64,000 bases of DNA, taken from NCBI RefSeq assembly GCF_002899455.1, contig NZ_PPFB01000001.1, forward strand, positions 7,014,501 to 7,078,500. The letters run 5' to 3'. Positions within the stretch are counted from its first letter, which is position 1. Each line of letters begins with the position of its first letter. Below are positions 1 to 8,878 of the stretch, piece after piece. Origin of the DNA: Streptomyces sp. DH-12. GTDB taxonomy: Bacteria; Actinomycetota; Actinomycetes; Streptomycetales; Streptomycetaceae. A program made the position numbers and the translations under genes. Under the pieces are notes generated by a model. That model searched no databases, was not told where the DNA came from, and was given only the letters and a program-made list of their open reading frames with translations.

Positions 1-74
1 CGCGGCTGGCCGCCCACGCCCTGACCCGCCGGCGCGCCCCCTCACGTCCGCCCACCCCCGAAACGGATCGAGAC

Positions 75-1262
75 ATGCCCTCCGCACCCCTCGCCACGGT
101 CATCACGCCCGTCACCGCCGACCTCGTACGCGGCGCCCTCGACCTCGAGGAGACCCCCGACGGGCTGCTGCCGCACCGCCTGCCCGCCTGGGCGCGGGCC
201 CAGTGCACGGACGGGCAGCTCGCCATGGCCGAGTCCCAGCCCTCCGGCGTCCGCCTGGCCTTCCGCACCCGGGCCACCGTCGTCGAGCTGGAGACCGTTC
301 CCGTCAAGCGTGTCCACGTGGGCGCCCCGCCCCGCCCCGACGGCCTGTACGACCTGCTCGTCGACGGACGGCCGGCCGGGCAGGCGTCCGCGACCGGCGG
401 CCACACGGTCACCATCGACATGTCCACCGGCAACGCGGAGATGAGCCCCGGACCGGCGGGCGCCGTCCGCTTCGACGGGCTGCCCGCCACCGACAAGACC
501 GTGGAGGTCTGGCTGCCGTACAACGAGATCACCGCGCTCGTCGCGCTGCGCACCGACGCCCCGGTGGAGCCCGCGCCCGCCTCGGGACGCCGTACCTGGG
601 TGCACCACGGCAGCTCCATCAGCCACGGCTCCGACGCCGCGAGCCCCACCACCACGTGGCCCGCGCTCGCCGCGGCCGCGGGCGGGGTGGAGCTGGTGAA
701 CCTCGGCTTCGGCGGCAGCGCCCTGCTGGACCCGTTCGTCGCCCGGACCATACGGGACACGCCGGCCGACCTGATCAGCCTCAAGATCGGCATCAACCTG
801 GTCAACGCCGACCTGATGAGGCTGCGGGCGCTCGGTCCCGCCGTGCACGGTTTCCTGGACACCATCCGCGACGGCCACCCCGACACCCCGCTGCTGGTCG
901 TCTCACCGATCCTGTGCCCCATGCACGAGGACACCCCCGGGCCCACGGCCTTCGACTTCAGCCGACTCGCCGAGGGCAAGCTGTCGTTCACGGCCTCCGG
1001 AGACCCGGAGGAGCGGGCCGCGGGCAAGCTGACGCTGAACGCCGTCCGCGAGGAACTGGAGCGCGTGGTGACGGCGCGCGCGAAGGACGACCCGCACCTC
1101 CACCACCTCGACGGGCGCGCCCTGTACGGCGAGGAGGACCACGCCGAACTCCCGCTGCCCGACCGGCTGCACCCGGACGCGGCCGCGCACCGCCGCATCG
1201 GCGAACGCTTCGCCGCCCACGCCTTCGCGGCCGGCGGCCCCTTCGCCGACGCCGGGGACTGA
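75..1262 (+). CDS. SGNH/GDSL-family hydrolase
   Basis: A 395-residue hydrolase of the SGNH (GDSL esterase) superfamily. An N-terminal beta-rich region (about residues 1-165) precedes the hydrolase domain. Block I reads HHGSSISHG with the likely nucleophile Ser181 in place of the usual GDS serine. LKIGIN matches block III, and DRLHPD near the C terminus supplies Asp363 and His366. Family members deacylate carbohydrates or lipids. The GH2 enzyme downstream and the nearby sugar transporter favour a carbohydrate esterase role, but this is inference. No signal peptide is visible, so it probably acts in the cytoplasm. The 74 bases before it may hold the tail of another gene, which cannot be judged from the window. 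Confidence 0.85.
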   Translation: MPSAPLATVITPVTADLVRGALDLEETPDGLLPHRLPAWARAQCTDGQLAMAESQPSGVRLAFRTRATVVELETVPVKRVHVGAPPRPDGLYDLLVDGRPAGQASATGGHTVTIDMSTGNAEMSPGPAGAVRFDGLPATDKTVEVWLPYNEITALVALRTDAPVEPAPASGRRTWVHHGSSISHGSDAASPTTTWPALAAAAGGVELVNLGFGGSALLDPFVARTIRDTPADLISLKIGINLVNADLMRLRALGPAVHGFLDTIRDGHPDTPLLVVSPILCPMHEDTPGPTAFDFSRLAEGKLSFTASGDPEERAAGKLTLNAVREELERVVTARAKDDPHLHHLDGRALYGEEDHAELPLPDRLHPDAAAHRRIGERFAAHAFAAGGPFADAGD

Positions 1263-1272
1263 CCCGGACGAG

Positions 1273-1296
1273 GGCCGCCCGTCCCCGGGGGCGGCC
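1273..1296 (+). terminator. Hairpin terminator after SGNH hydrolase
   Basis: Perfect 8-bp inverted repeat GGCCGCCC/GGGCGGCC with an 8-nt loop, beginning 11 bases after the stop codon. There is no T-tract, as is common in streptomycetes. Confidence 0.5.
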
Positions 1297-1394
1297 GTAC
1301 TCCTTCTCCCGCGCCCCCGTTGACGCACAGTCACCTCTGCGCAAAGCCTGGACAGCCGTCGCACCGCGTGTTGTCATTCCGCTGCACACCGGAT

Positions 1395-1408
1395 TTCCAA
1401 CGTTGGAA
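1395..1408. promoter_or_regulatory. LacI-type operator upstream of GH2 gene
   Basis: Perfect 14-bp palindrome TTCCAACGTTGGAA, 72 bp before the GH2 start. Its AACGTT core matches sites upstream of the LacI-family regulator gene and of the sugar-binding protein gene, so the regulator at 10259-11281 is the obvious candidate to bind it. Binding is inferred. Confidence 0.6.
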
Positions 1409-1479
1409 GAATCCCGGCGGAGCTGACGGCCGCCCTCGTTCCGCCGTGGCCCCATGCCCCCAGCGCGAGGAAGGGTTCG

Positions 1480-4400
1480 ATGACCAGACAACTCACCCGC
1501 CCGAGATCCCGATGGTGGGCCGTGCTGACCGTGACGGCGCTGGCCCTGTCCACGGGCGTCCTGGCGCCCGCCGCGACGGCCGCGGCACCGGCAGCCGACG
1601 GCGTCGCCGCCGCCCGGGCCGCGGACGCCGACGTGACGGTGCACGGGCTGAAGGGCGAGTACTTCCGCATGTCGGCGCCGGGCGCCCGGGACTTCGCCGA
1701 GCTCGGCGGCGCCCAGCTCGAACCGCAGGTCAACTTCGCCGGTCTCACCAGCACCTTCGAGGAACTCACCGGGCGGACGGAGCACACCACCGCTCGCTGG
1801 ACGGGCCGGATCGAGGTCCCGAAGACCGACGACTACACCTTCCACGCGATCGGCGACAACGGCTTCCGGCTGTTCATCGACGGCGAGCCGGTCATCGACC
1901 ACTGGGAGCCCGACTGGGACCGCGAGCAGACCAGCGCCCCCGTCCGGCTGACCGCGGGCGAGACGTACGACTTCCGCCTGGAGATGTTCCAGGACGTCGG
2001 CGGATCGAACATGTACCTGCGCTGGTCGACGCCGACGCTCGCCAAGCAGCTCGTGCCGATGACGGCGTTCACCCCGCCCGCCGACTTCGAGGTGTACCCG
2101 GTCGCACTGACCGTGGGCCGCGACGGCCGCACGCTGCGGGCCCGCTTCGACGGCAGGGTGAGCGACCTGGCACGGGTGGCCGGACACCTCAAGGTCGAGG
2201 CGGACACCACCGCCATGCCGGTCGAGGCGGTGACCACCGTCCCCGGCGACCGCACCTCCCTCCAGGTCACCCTCTCGGAGGCGATCCAGAAGGCCCAGAC
2301 GGTCCGCGTCGTCTACGACGGTGAGGGCGGCCTCAAGGCCGGCGGCGAGACCGTGCCCCGCATCGCCCGCCACGCCGAGAACGCCTCCGCCCACCGCCTC
2401 ACCACCCCGTGGGGCGACAGGGTGAACAGGAACGACCCGCTGCCCGAGTACCCGCGCCCGCAGTTGGTCCGCACGCGGTGGAAGAACCTCAACGGCCCCT
2501 GGCAGTTCAGCGGCGCGAAGGCGGGGGAGCAGCCCGTCTTCGGCAAGAACCTGAACGAGAGGATCACCGTGCCGTTCCCGGTCGAGTCACTGCTCTCCGG
2601 GATCGAGCGGCACGAGGACCACATGTTCTACCGCAAGCTGGTGGAGGTGCCGAAGAACTGGAAGGTCGGCAAGAGCGGCAAGAACCGGCTCAAGCTGAAC
2701 TTCGACGCCGTCGACCACCAGGCCCGCGTCTGGGTCAACGGCAGGAAGGTCGCCGAACACACCGGCGGCTACACCGCCTTCAGCGCCGACATCACCGACG
2801 CGCTCACGGGCGAGGGCCCCCAGGAGATCATCGTCGCGGTCACCGACACCGGCGGCCCCGACCAGCCCGTGGGCAAGCAGTCCACCAGCCCCGGCGGCAT
2901 CTGGTACACCCAGTCCTCCGGCATCTGGCAGACCGTGTGGATGGAGCCCGTCGCCGAGACGTCCGTCGACGACGTCGTCACGACGCCGGACATCGACACG
3001 AAGACCCTCGCCGTGACCGTCGAGTCGGCCGGCGCGTCCGCCGAGGCGCGCGTCGAGGCCGTGGCCCGCGACCACCGCGGCACGGTCGTCGGCAGGGTGA
3101 CCGGCCCCGCCGGCGAGCGGCTGAAGCTGCCGGTCGCCAACCAGCGCCTGTGGAGCCCGGACGACCCCTATCTCTACGATCTCGAGGTCACGCTGAAGGA
3201 CGGCCGGTCCACCGACAGGGTCGACAGCTACTTCGGTATGCGGAAGATCGGCATCGAGGACGTGGGCGGCTACAGGAAGCTCGTCCTCAACGGCAAGCCC
3301 GTCTTCTCCCTCGCCACCCTGGACCAGGGCTTCTGGCCCGACGGGCTCTACACCGCGCCCAGCGACGACGCCCTGGCGTTCGACCTGAAGGCGCACAAGC
3401 GGCTCGGCTTCAACGCGGTCCGCAAGCACATCAAGGTCGAGTCGCCGCGCTGGTTCCATCACGCGGACCGGCTGGGCCTGCTGGTCTGGCAGGACTTCGT
3501 CTCCGGCGACCTGACCAGCGCGAACGGCCGGAAGGCGTTCGTCGACGAGGGCCGGGAGATGATGCGCCAGCACCACAACGCGCCCTCCGTGATCGGCTGG
3601 ATCGTCTTCAACGAGGGCTGGGGCGAGTGGGACCGGGAGGAGACCGGCGAGCTCGCCGACGCCGTCAAGGCGGCCGACCCGTCCCGTGTCGTCAGCGCCC
3701 ACAGCGGTGTCAACTGCTGCAACAGCAAGGGCGACTCGGGCAAGGGCGACATCATCGACCACCACGATTACACCAACGAGGACCCGCCCTTCCCGGACCA
3801 CCGCGCGGCGATGGACGGCGAGCACGGCGGCTTCACCCTGCGCACCCCGGGGCACATGTGGCCCGGCCCGCCCACCGTCATCTACAGCGGCGTCGACAGC
3901 AAGGAGGCGCTGACCCGGAAGTACGTGGAGAACACCGAGGAGTTCTACCTCGACCAGGCCGGCGCGGAGCTGTCCGGCTCGGTGTACACCCAGATCACCG
4001 ACCTGGAGAACGAGCTCAACGGCCTCTACACGTACGACCGCAGGGAGATCAAGGTCGATCCCGGGCGGGTGCGCGAGGTCAACCTGAAGGTGCTCGCGGC
4101 CGGAGCGGCGGCGGGCCGTCGCGAGCAGCTGAAGGGCGGCGGTCACTGGTCCCTCGACGAAGGCGCCGGCACCACCGCGAAGGACGACGGCCCGAACGGC
4201 AGGGCGCTGAAGCTCACCGGGGGCGCCACCTGGACCACCGGAGTCAGCGGCAGCGCCCTGAAGCTCGACGGCAGCGGGCAGTTCGCCCAGACCGACGGGC
4301 CGGTGCTGGACACCACCGGCAGCTACACCGTCTCCGCCTGGGTCACCCTCGACGCGCTGCCCGGCAACTACGCCACCGCGGTCAGCCAGGACGGCCGGCG

Positions 4401-4752
4401 CCAGGCCAGCCCGTTCTACCTCCAGTACGGGCAGGGCGCGTTCGCCTTCAGCACGCCGGACGGCAAACGGGCCCGCCTGGAGACCCGTCCCGAACTCGGC
4501 CGCTGGTACCACCTGGTGGGCGTACGCGACGGCGCCACCGGCCAGATCACCCTCTACGTCGACGGGAAGAGGGCGGCGACCGTCACGGGCGGTCCGCACT
4601 ACGTCGGCTCCGGCCCCCTCGCGGTGGGCCGCGCCCAGTGGAACGGTGACGACACCGACTTCTGGGACGGCTCCGTGGACGAGGTGCACGCCTACGACAA
4701 GGCGCTCACCGCCGAAGAGGTGACCGCGCTCCACGAGGCGGAGAAGCCGTAA
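1480..4752 (+). CDS. Secreted GH2 glycoside hydrolase with PA14 and LamG domains
   Basis: A 1090-residue secreted enzyme. The N terminus is a Sec-type signal peptide: basic residues, a hydrophobic run, then AxA-rich cleavage options near residues 28-35. A PA14 carbohydrate-binding domain follows (about 55-185, beginning LKGEYFRM). Next come GH2 sugar-binding, immunoglobulin-like and TIM-barrel domains (about 320-870) and a C-terminal LamG/concanavalin-like domain (about 890-1085). The acid/base candidate is Glu712 in IVFNEGWGEW; the nucleophile candidate is Glu843 in ITDLENELNG. GH2 enzymes are beta-galactosidases, beta-mannosidases, beta-glucuronidases or arabinosidases; the substrate here cannot be told. 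Two lectin-like domains suggest a polymer or cell-wall substrate. A LacI-type palindrome upstream suggests sugar-induced expression. Confidence 0.9.
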   Translation: MTRQLTRPRSRWWAVLTVTALALSTGVLAPAATAAAPAADGVAAARAADADVTVHGLKGEYFRMSAPGARDFAELGGAQLEPQVNFAGLTSTFEELTGRTEHTTARWTGRIEVPKTDDYTFHAIGDNGFRLFIDGEPVIDHWEPDWDREQTSAPVRLTAGETYDFRLEMFQDVGGSNMYLRWSTPTLAKQLVPMTAFTPPADFEVYPVALTVGRDGRTLRARFDGRVSDLARVAGHLKVEADTTAMPVEAVTTVPGDRTSLQVTLSEAIQKAQTVRVVYDGEGGLKAGGETVPRIARHAENASAHRLTTPWGDRVNRNDPLPEYPRPQLVRTRWKNLNGPWQFSGAKAGEQPVFGKNLNERITVPFPVESLLSGIERHEDHMFYRKLVEVPKNWKVGKSGKNRLKLNFDAVDHQARVWVNGRKVAEHTGGYTAFSADITDALTGEGPQEIIVAVTDTGGPDQPVGKQSTSPGGIWYTQSSGIWQTVWMEPVAETSVDDVVTTPDIDTKTLAVTVESAGASAEARVEAVARDHRGTVVGRVTGPAGERLKLPVANQRLWSPDDPYLYDLEVTLKDGRSTDRVDSYFGMRKIGIEDVGGYRKLVLNGKPVFSLATLDQGFWPDGLYTAPSDDALAFDLKAHKRLGFNAVRKHIKVESPRWFHHADRLGLLVWQDFVSGDLTSANGRKAFVDEGREMMRQHHNAPSVIGWIVFNEGWGEWDREETGELADAVKAADPSRVVSAHSGVNCCNSKGDSGKGDIIDHHDYTNEDPPFPDHRAAMDGEHGGFTLRTPGHMWPGPPTVIYSGVDSKEALTRKYVENTEEFYLDQAGAELSGSVYTQITDLENELNGLYTYDRREIKVDPGRVREVNLKVLAAGAAAGRREQLKGGGHWSLDEGAGTTAKDDGPNGRALKLTGGATWTTGVSGSALKLDGSGQFAQTDGPVLDTTGSYTVSAWVTLDALPGNYATAVSQDGRRQASPFYLQYGQGAFAFSTPDGKRARLETRPELGRWYHLVGVRDGATGQITLYVDGKRAATVTGGPHYVGSGPLAVGRAQWNGDDTDFWDGSVDEVHAYDKALTAEEVTALHEAEKP

Positions 4753-4764
4753 CACCGGCACGAC

Positions 4765-4798
4765 GAGGGGGCGGACGCCGAACGGCGCCCGCCCCCTC
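4765..4798 (+). terminator. Strong hairpin terminator after GH2 gene
   Basis: Two 16-nt arms around a 2-nt loop, paired throughout except for one G-T position, starting 13 bases after the GH2 stop codon. Confidence 0.8.
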
Positions 4799-4799
4799 T

Positions 4800-5248
4800 C
4801 GGGTGTGCGGCTCAAGGTGCCCGGGGCGGCGGGCCGCCCCGCGTCCGCCGAGGTGACGGCGGAGTCCCGGACGCCGTCGGGCCCGGCCCGGCCGAGGCGG
4901 GGCGGGTGAGCCGCGGGCGCGGGATGCTCGGGCGGCAGTCGTCCACGGGTACCTGGCGCGTCCACGGGGTGGCCGTCGGCGCGGGCTCGGGCGTCCACGC
5001 CGCGGGCGCCGCGGTCGCGGCGCCGGGAACGGTGAGGGCGGTGCCGCCGGAACGGTCGCCGCTCACCGCAGTCCCGGACGGACGGCGGGCGGGACGGGGG
5101 CAGGTGTCGTGCGCATCGTCACTCCCCGGGAAACGGGGGCGGGAGCCGTGCGCGTGCGACAAGCGGCCGGCTGCGCGCCGAGGCGTGACCGGCCGCCGCA
5201 CCGGACGCGGCAGCGGGGGCCGGGGCGGCCCGCCGCCGCGTCCGGGGT
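4800..5248. other. Intergenic stretch with no supported gene
   Basis: The open frames here have proline/arginine-rich composition typical of non-coding high-GC DNA and match no family I know. It separates the convergent GH2 gene and sugar-transport operon. Confidence 0.6.
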
Positions 5249-6298
5249 CTACAACAGGTGCCGCCGGCGGCCCAGCCACGTCTGGGCGACGACGACCGCG
5301 GCCAGGAAGGCGCCGCTGACGACCTGCTGGTAGGAGGAGTCCAGGGAGCCGATCTGGTTGATGACGTTCTGGATCACCTTCAGCAGCAGCACCCCGGCCA
5401 GCGACCCGCTGACGTAGCCGAGCCCGCCGGTGAGCAGGGTGCCGCCGATGACCACGGCGGAGATGGCCTCCAGTTCCATGCCGTTGCCGAGGATGGTCAC
5501 CCCGGAGGCGAGCCACGCGGCGTTCAGCGCCCCGGCGAGGCCGGCCAGCACCCCGGACAGCGTGTAGACGAGGATCTTGGTGCGGGCCACCGGGGCGCCC
5601 ATCAGCGCCGCGGCGTCCTCGTTGCCGCCGACCGCGTACACGTGCTGGCCGAACCGGGTGCGGCGCAGGACGACCGCCCCGGCGACGAACAGCGCCAGCG
5701 TGATCCACACCGGGTTGCCGAGGCCCAGCGTCGTGCCCTGCCCCAGCTCCGCAAGGAACGAGCCCTTGCCGATGAGGTAGGTCTCGGCGCCCTCGTCGGT
5801 GATCGCCAGCATCAGACCCCGCGCGCCCAGCATGGCCGCCAGGGTGACGATGAACGGCGCGAGGCGTGACCGGGCCACCAGCAGCCCGTTGACCACGCCG
5901 ATCGCCCCGCACACCAGCAACGGCAGCAGCAGCGCCACCAGCGTGCCGTGCCGGGAGCCCCAGGCCGCAAGGACCCCGCCGAGCGCGAACAGCGAACCCA
6001 CCGACAGGTCGATGCCCCCGGTGATGATCACGAAGGTCATGCCGAGCGCCACGATCGCGAGGAACGCCGAACTCGTCGCCATGTTGCTGACGTTGTCGCC
6101 GGTGGCGAACGAGTCGAAGCTGACCGTCGCCACCAGGGAGACGATCACCAGCACCGCCAGCGCGCCGTGCTGCTGCACCAGCGCGGTCAGCCGCTCCGAG
6201 CGCGCCGGCCCCGCCGGCCCGGCGCCCGCCGTCCGCTCGCCGTCGCCGTCCTCGGCCATCGGCATCTGCGTCTGCGTCTGCGTCTTCGCGACGGTCAT
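5249..6298 (-). CDS. CUT2 sugar ABC transporter permease (YjfF-like)
   Basis: A 349-residue inner-membrane permease of the ribose/galactofuranose (CUT2, BPD_transp_2) family, with 8-10 hydrophobic segments. The family signature GGIDLSVGSLFALGG is visible, as is GGTLLTGG before the last segments. It starts with an ATG that shares four bases (ATGA) with the stop of the preceding permease gene, so the two are probably translationally coupled. The unusual N-terminal tail contains alternating TQTQTQ. As the last gene of binding protein, ATPase, permease, permease it occupies the place of YjfF in the E. coli YtfQRT-YjfF system. Substrate is not provable from sequence. Confidence 0.88.
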   Translation of the reverse strand: MTVAKTQTQTQMPMAEDGDGERTAGAGPAGPARSERLTALVQQHGALAVLVIVSLVATVSFDSFATGDNVSNMATSSAFLAIVALGMTFVIITGGIDLSVGSLFALGGVLAAWGSRHGTLVALLLPLLVCGAIGVVNGLLVARSRLAPFIVTLAAMLGARGLMLAITDEGAETYLIGKGSFLAELGQGTTLGLGNPVWITLALFVAGAVVLRRTRFGQHVYAVGGNEDAAALMGAPVARTKILVYTLSGVLAGLAGALNAAWLASGVTILGNGMELEAISAVVIGGTLLTGGLGYVSGSLAGVLLLKVIQNVINQIGSLDSSYQQVVSGAFLAAVVVAQTWLGRRRHLL

Positions 6299-7257
6299 CG
6301 CTTCCCCCGTCCCCGCGCCGCGTAGACCGCGGCCACGATCACTGCGGCCTGCGCGATCTGCGTCCACGACGGCGGCAGATCGTGCTTGATGAGGGTGGCC
6401 GTGAGCAACTGGATGAGGACCGCGCCCGCCACCGTCCCGGCGATGTTGACCCGGCCGCCGGTGAGCGGCGTCCCGCCGACCACGACGGCGGTGATGGCGG
6501 ACAGCTCCATCAGGTTGCCCAGCGACGTCGGATCGCTGGCCTGCAGCCGTGCTGTGGCCAGCACGCCCGCCACGGCGGCGAGCAGCGCGGACACCACGTA
6601 CACGACGATCAGCACGCGGCGCACGGGCAGTCCGGCGAGCTGCGCGGCCGGACGGCTGTCGCCGATGGCCAGGAGCTGCCGTCCGAGGGTGGTGCGGCGC
6701 ACGACGAACGCGACCAGCAGCGTCAGCACGGCGGCGATCAGGATGAGGTACGGAACACCCAGCACGTCGCCCGAACCGAGCGACGCGAGCTGCGGGTTGC
6801 GCAGGTCCTCGAGCTGCGGCAGCAGTACCAGGGCCAGGCCCCGCCCGCCGACCATGAGGGCCAGCGTCGCCACGATGGGCTGCACCCCGACCAGCGCCAC
6901 CAGCGCCCCGTTCGCGAACCCCGCCCCGGCGGCGAACAGCGCCACCACGAGCAGCGCCGGCACCAGTCCGTAGCCCAGGTAGAGAGCGGTCACCGAGGCC
7001 GCCAGCGCCATCACGGCGCCCACCGACAGGTCGACGCCCTCGGTGCCGATGACCAGGGCCATGCCGAGCGCGACGATGATGACGGGCGCCACCTGCACGG
7101 CCTGGGTGCGGAAGTTCTCCGCGGACAGGAAGTGCGGGGTGATGACGATGTTGACGACCAGCAGCAGCGCCACACCGGCGTACACGCCGTACGTCTGCAG
7201 CCACCGCAGGGCGCGGGCCTTGTCCAGCGGGACGGTCCTCAGAGCGGTTTCAGCCAT
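6295..7257 (-). CDS. CUT2 sugar ABC transporter permease (YtfT-like)
   Basis: A 320-residue polytopic permease, the first of two in the operon. The CUT2 hallmark TEGVDLSVGAVMAL lies near residue 75-90 and GGTPLTGG follows in the C-terminal half. It overlaps the ATPase gene upstream by 8 bases and the second permease downstream by 4, giving a tightly coupled operon. It presumably forms the heterodimeric membrane channel with the other permease, fed by the lipoprotein binding protein and energised by the double-domain ATPase. YtfT is the closest arrangement I recognise; RbsC-type specificity remains possible. Confidence 0.88.
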   Translation of the reverse strand: MAETALRTVPLDKARALRWLQTYGVYAGVALLLVVNIVITPHFLSAENFRTQAVQVAPVIIVALGMALVIGTEGVDLSVGAVMALAASVTALYLGYGLVPALLVVALFAAGAGFANGALVALVGVQPIVATLALMVGGRGLALVLLPQLEDLRNPQLASLGSGDVLGVPYLILIAAVLTLLVAFVVRRTTLGRQLLAIGDSRPAAQLAGLPVRRVLIVVYVVSALLAAVAGVLATARLQASDPTSLGNLMELSAITAVVVGGTPLTGGRVNIAGTVAGAVLIQLLTATLIKHDLPPSWTQIAQAAVIVAAVYAARGRGKR

Positions 7258-8809
7258 CGGCGGCCGCCCCCTCGACCGCGTCCCGGTCCGGGGCGTGCCC
7301 GGCGATGGTCCGCATCAGCTTGTCCTCGGTGACCTCGTCGCCGGTCAGCTCGCCGACGACGGCACCGTCCTTCAGTACGACCACGCGGTCGGACCCTTCG
7401 ATCAGTTCCTCCAGATCGGAGGAGATGAGCAGGACGCCCAGGCCGTCCGCGGCCAGTTCGTCCACGAGCCTCTGCACCTCGGCCTTGGCGCCGACGTCGA
7501 TGCCCCGGGTGGGCTCGTCGAGGAGCAGCACCTTCGGGTTCATCGCCAGCCAGCGGGCGAGCAGCACCTTCTGCTGGTTGCCGCCGGACAGTTCGCCGGC
7601 CTTCTGCTGCGGCGAGGACGCCTTGATGCGCAGCCGCTCGATGAAGGTGTCGACGATGCTGTCGACGCGCGCCTCGGACACCAGACCGAAGCGGGAGAGC
7701 CGGGGGAGGACGGCGAGCGAGATGTTCTCCCGGACCGACAGTCCGGGCACGATCCCCTCGCTCTTGCGGTCCTCGGGCAGCAGACTGACGCCCGCCCGGA
7801 CGGCCGCCGGCGTGGAACCCCCGCGCAGGGGCGTCCCGGCCACCGTCACCCGGCCCGAACTCAGCGGCAGCGCACCGGAGACGGCCTTCGCGGTCTCGGT
7901 GCGCCCGGAGCCGAGCAGCCCGCCGAGCCCGACCACCTCACCCGGCCGGATGCTCACCGACACCCCGTGCAGCCGGTGGGGGACCGTCAGGTCCACGGCC
8001 TCCAGCACGGGCCGGGTGCCGGTGGCGTGGTGGTCGCCGGTGAACTTCGTCAGCCCCTCCGACCGCACCTCGCCCAGCTCCCGGCCCAGCATCGTGGACA
8101 CCAGGGAGAGCCGGTCCAGGTCGGCGAGCTCGCCGTGGTGGACGCGCCGGCCGTCGCGCAGCACGGTCACCGTGTCGCACACGGCGTACAGTTCGTCCAG
8201 CCGGTGGCTGACGTAGACGACGGCGATTCCCTCGTCGCGCAGCCGGCGGATGACCGAGAACAGCGTCTCGACCTCCCGCGGTTCGAGCGACGACGTCGGC
8301 TCGTCCATGATGACGACCCGCGCCTCGCTCGCCACGGCCCGGGCCAGCGCGACCATCTGCTGCGCGCCCACGCCGAGGCCGCGCAACGGCCGTCGCACGT
8401 CGACCCGGACGCCGTAGCCGCGCAGCGTCTCCTCGGCCTCGCGGTGCATCCGGGCGAAGTCCAGCAGACCGAAACGGTTCCGCGGCTCGCGGCCCAGGAA
8501 CAGGTTGCGGGCCACGCTCAACAGCGGGACGAGGTTGACCTCTTGGTAGATCGTCGAGATGCCGGCCCGCTGCGCCTCCAGCGGCGTGGCGAAGGAGACC
8601 GGACGGCCCTGGAAAACGATGTCACCGGCGTCGGGCCGGTACACCCCGGTGAGGACCTTGATGAGCGTCGACTTGCCGGCGCCGTTCTCACCGATCAGGG
8701 CGTGGACCTCACCGGCGTGCAGGGTCAGGTCCACGTCGTCCAGGGCCCGGACGCCGGGGAACGTCTTGCTGAGTCCGCGGACGGCGAGGACTTCGGCGGG
8801 GGGAGCCAC
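7250..8809 (-). CDS. Sugar ABC transporter ATP-binding protein (double-domain)
   Basis: A 519-residue fusion of two ABC domains, as in RbsA/MglA/YtfR. The first half carries Walker A GENGAGKST (near residue 40) and Walker B VVIMDEPTSSLE. The second half has a degenerate Walker A, GGLLGSGRTE, the signature LSGGNQQK and Walker B VLLLDEPTRGID, the usual asymmetry of this family. It hydrolyses ATP at the cytoplasmic face to drive sugar import through the two permeases. The GTG start is preceded by GGAGG at good spacing. The gene lies 69 bases after the binding-protein gene. Confidence 0.93.
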   Translation of the reverse strand: MAPPAEVLAVRGLSKTFPGVRALDDVDLTLHAGEVHALIGENGAGKSTLIKVLTGVYRPDAGDIVFQGRPVSFATPLEAQRAGISTIYQEVNLVPLLSVARNLFLGREPRNRFGLLDFARMHREAEETLRGYGVRVDVRRPLRGLGVGAQQMVALARAVASEARVVIMDEPTSSLEPREVETLFSVIRRLRDEGIAVVYVSHRLDELYAVCDTVTVLRDGRRVHHGELADLDRLSLVSTMLGRELGEVRSEGLTKFTGDHHATGTRPVLEAVDLTVPHRLHGVSVSIRPGEVVGLGGLLGSGRTETAKAVSGALPLSSGRVTVAGTPLRGGSTPAAVRAGVSLLPEDRKSEGIVPGLSVRENISLAVLPRLSRFGLVSEARVDSIVDTFIERLRIKASSPQQKAGELSGGNQQKVLLARWLAMNPKVLLLDEPTRGIDVGAKAEVQRLVDELAADGLGVLLISSDLEELIEGSDRVVVLKDGAVVGELTGDEVTEDKLMRTIAGHAPDRDAVEGAAADG

Positions 8810-8878
8810 CTGTGCCTCCAGGAGGGGAAGGGGTGACGGACGGACGGGGGGCCCGGTGCGCGGGCCCTCGTGACGGGA

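Noticed and set aside
2587..4998. Long minus-strand open frame antisense to the GH2 gene
   Set aside because: Arises from the strong third-position GC of the real gene; valine/arginine/glycine-rich, no family match.
4906..5319. Plus-strand frame between the GH2 gene and the transporter
   Set aside because: Low-complexity Gly/Arg/Pro composition, overlaps the permease 3' end, no start signal.
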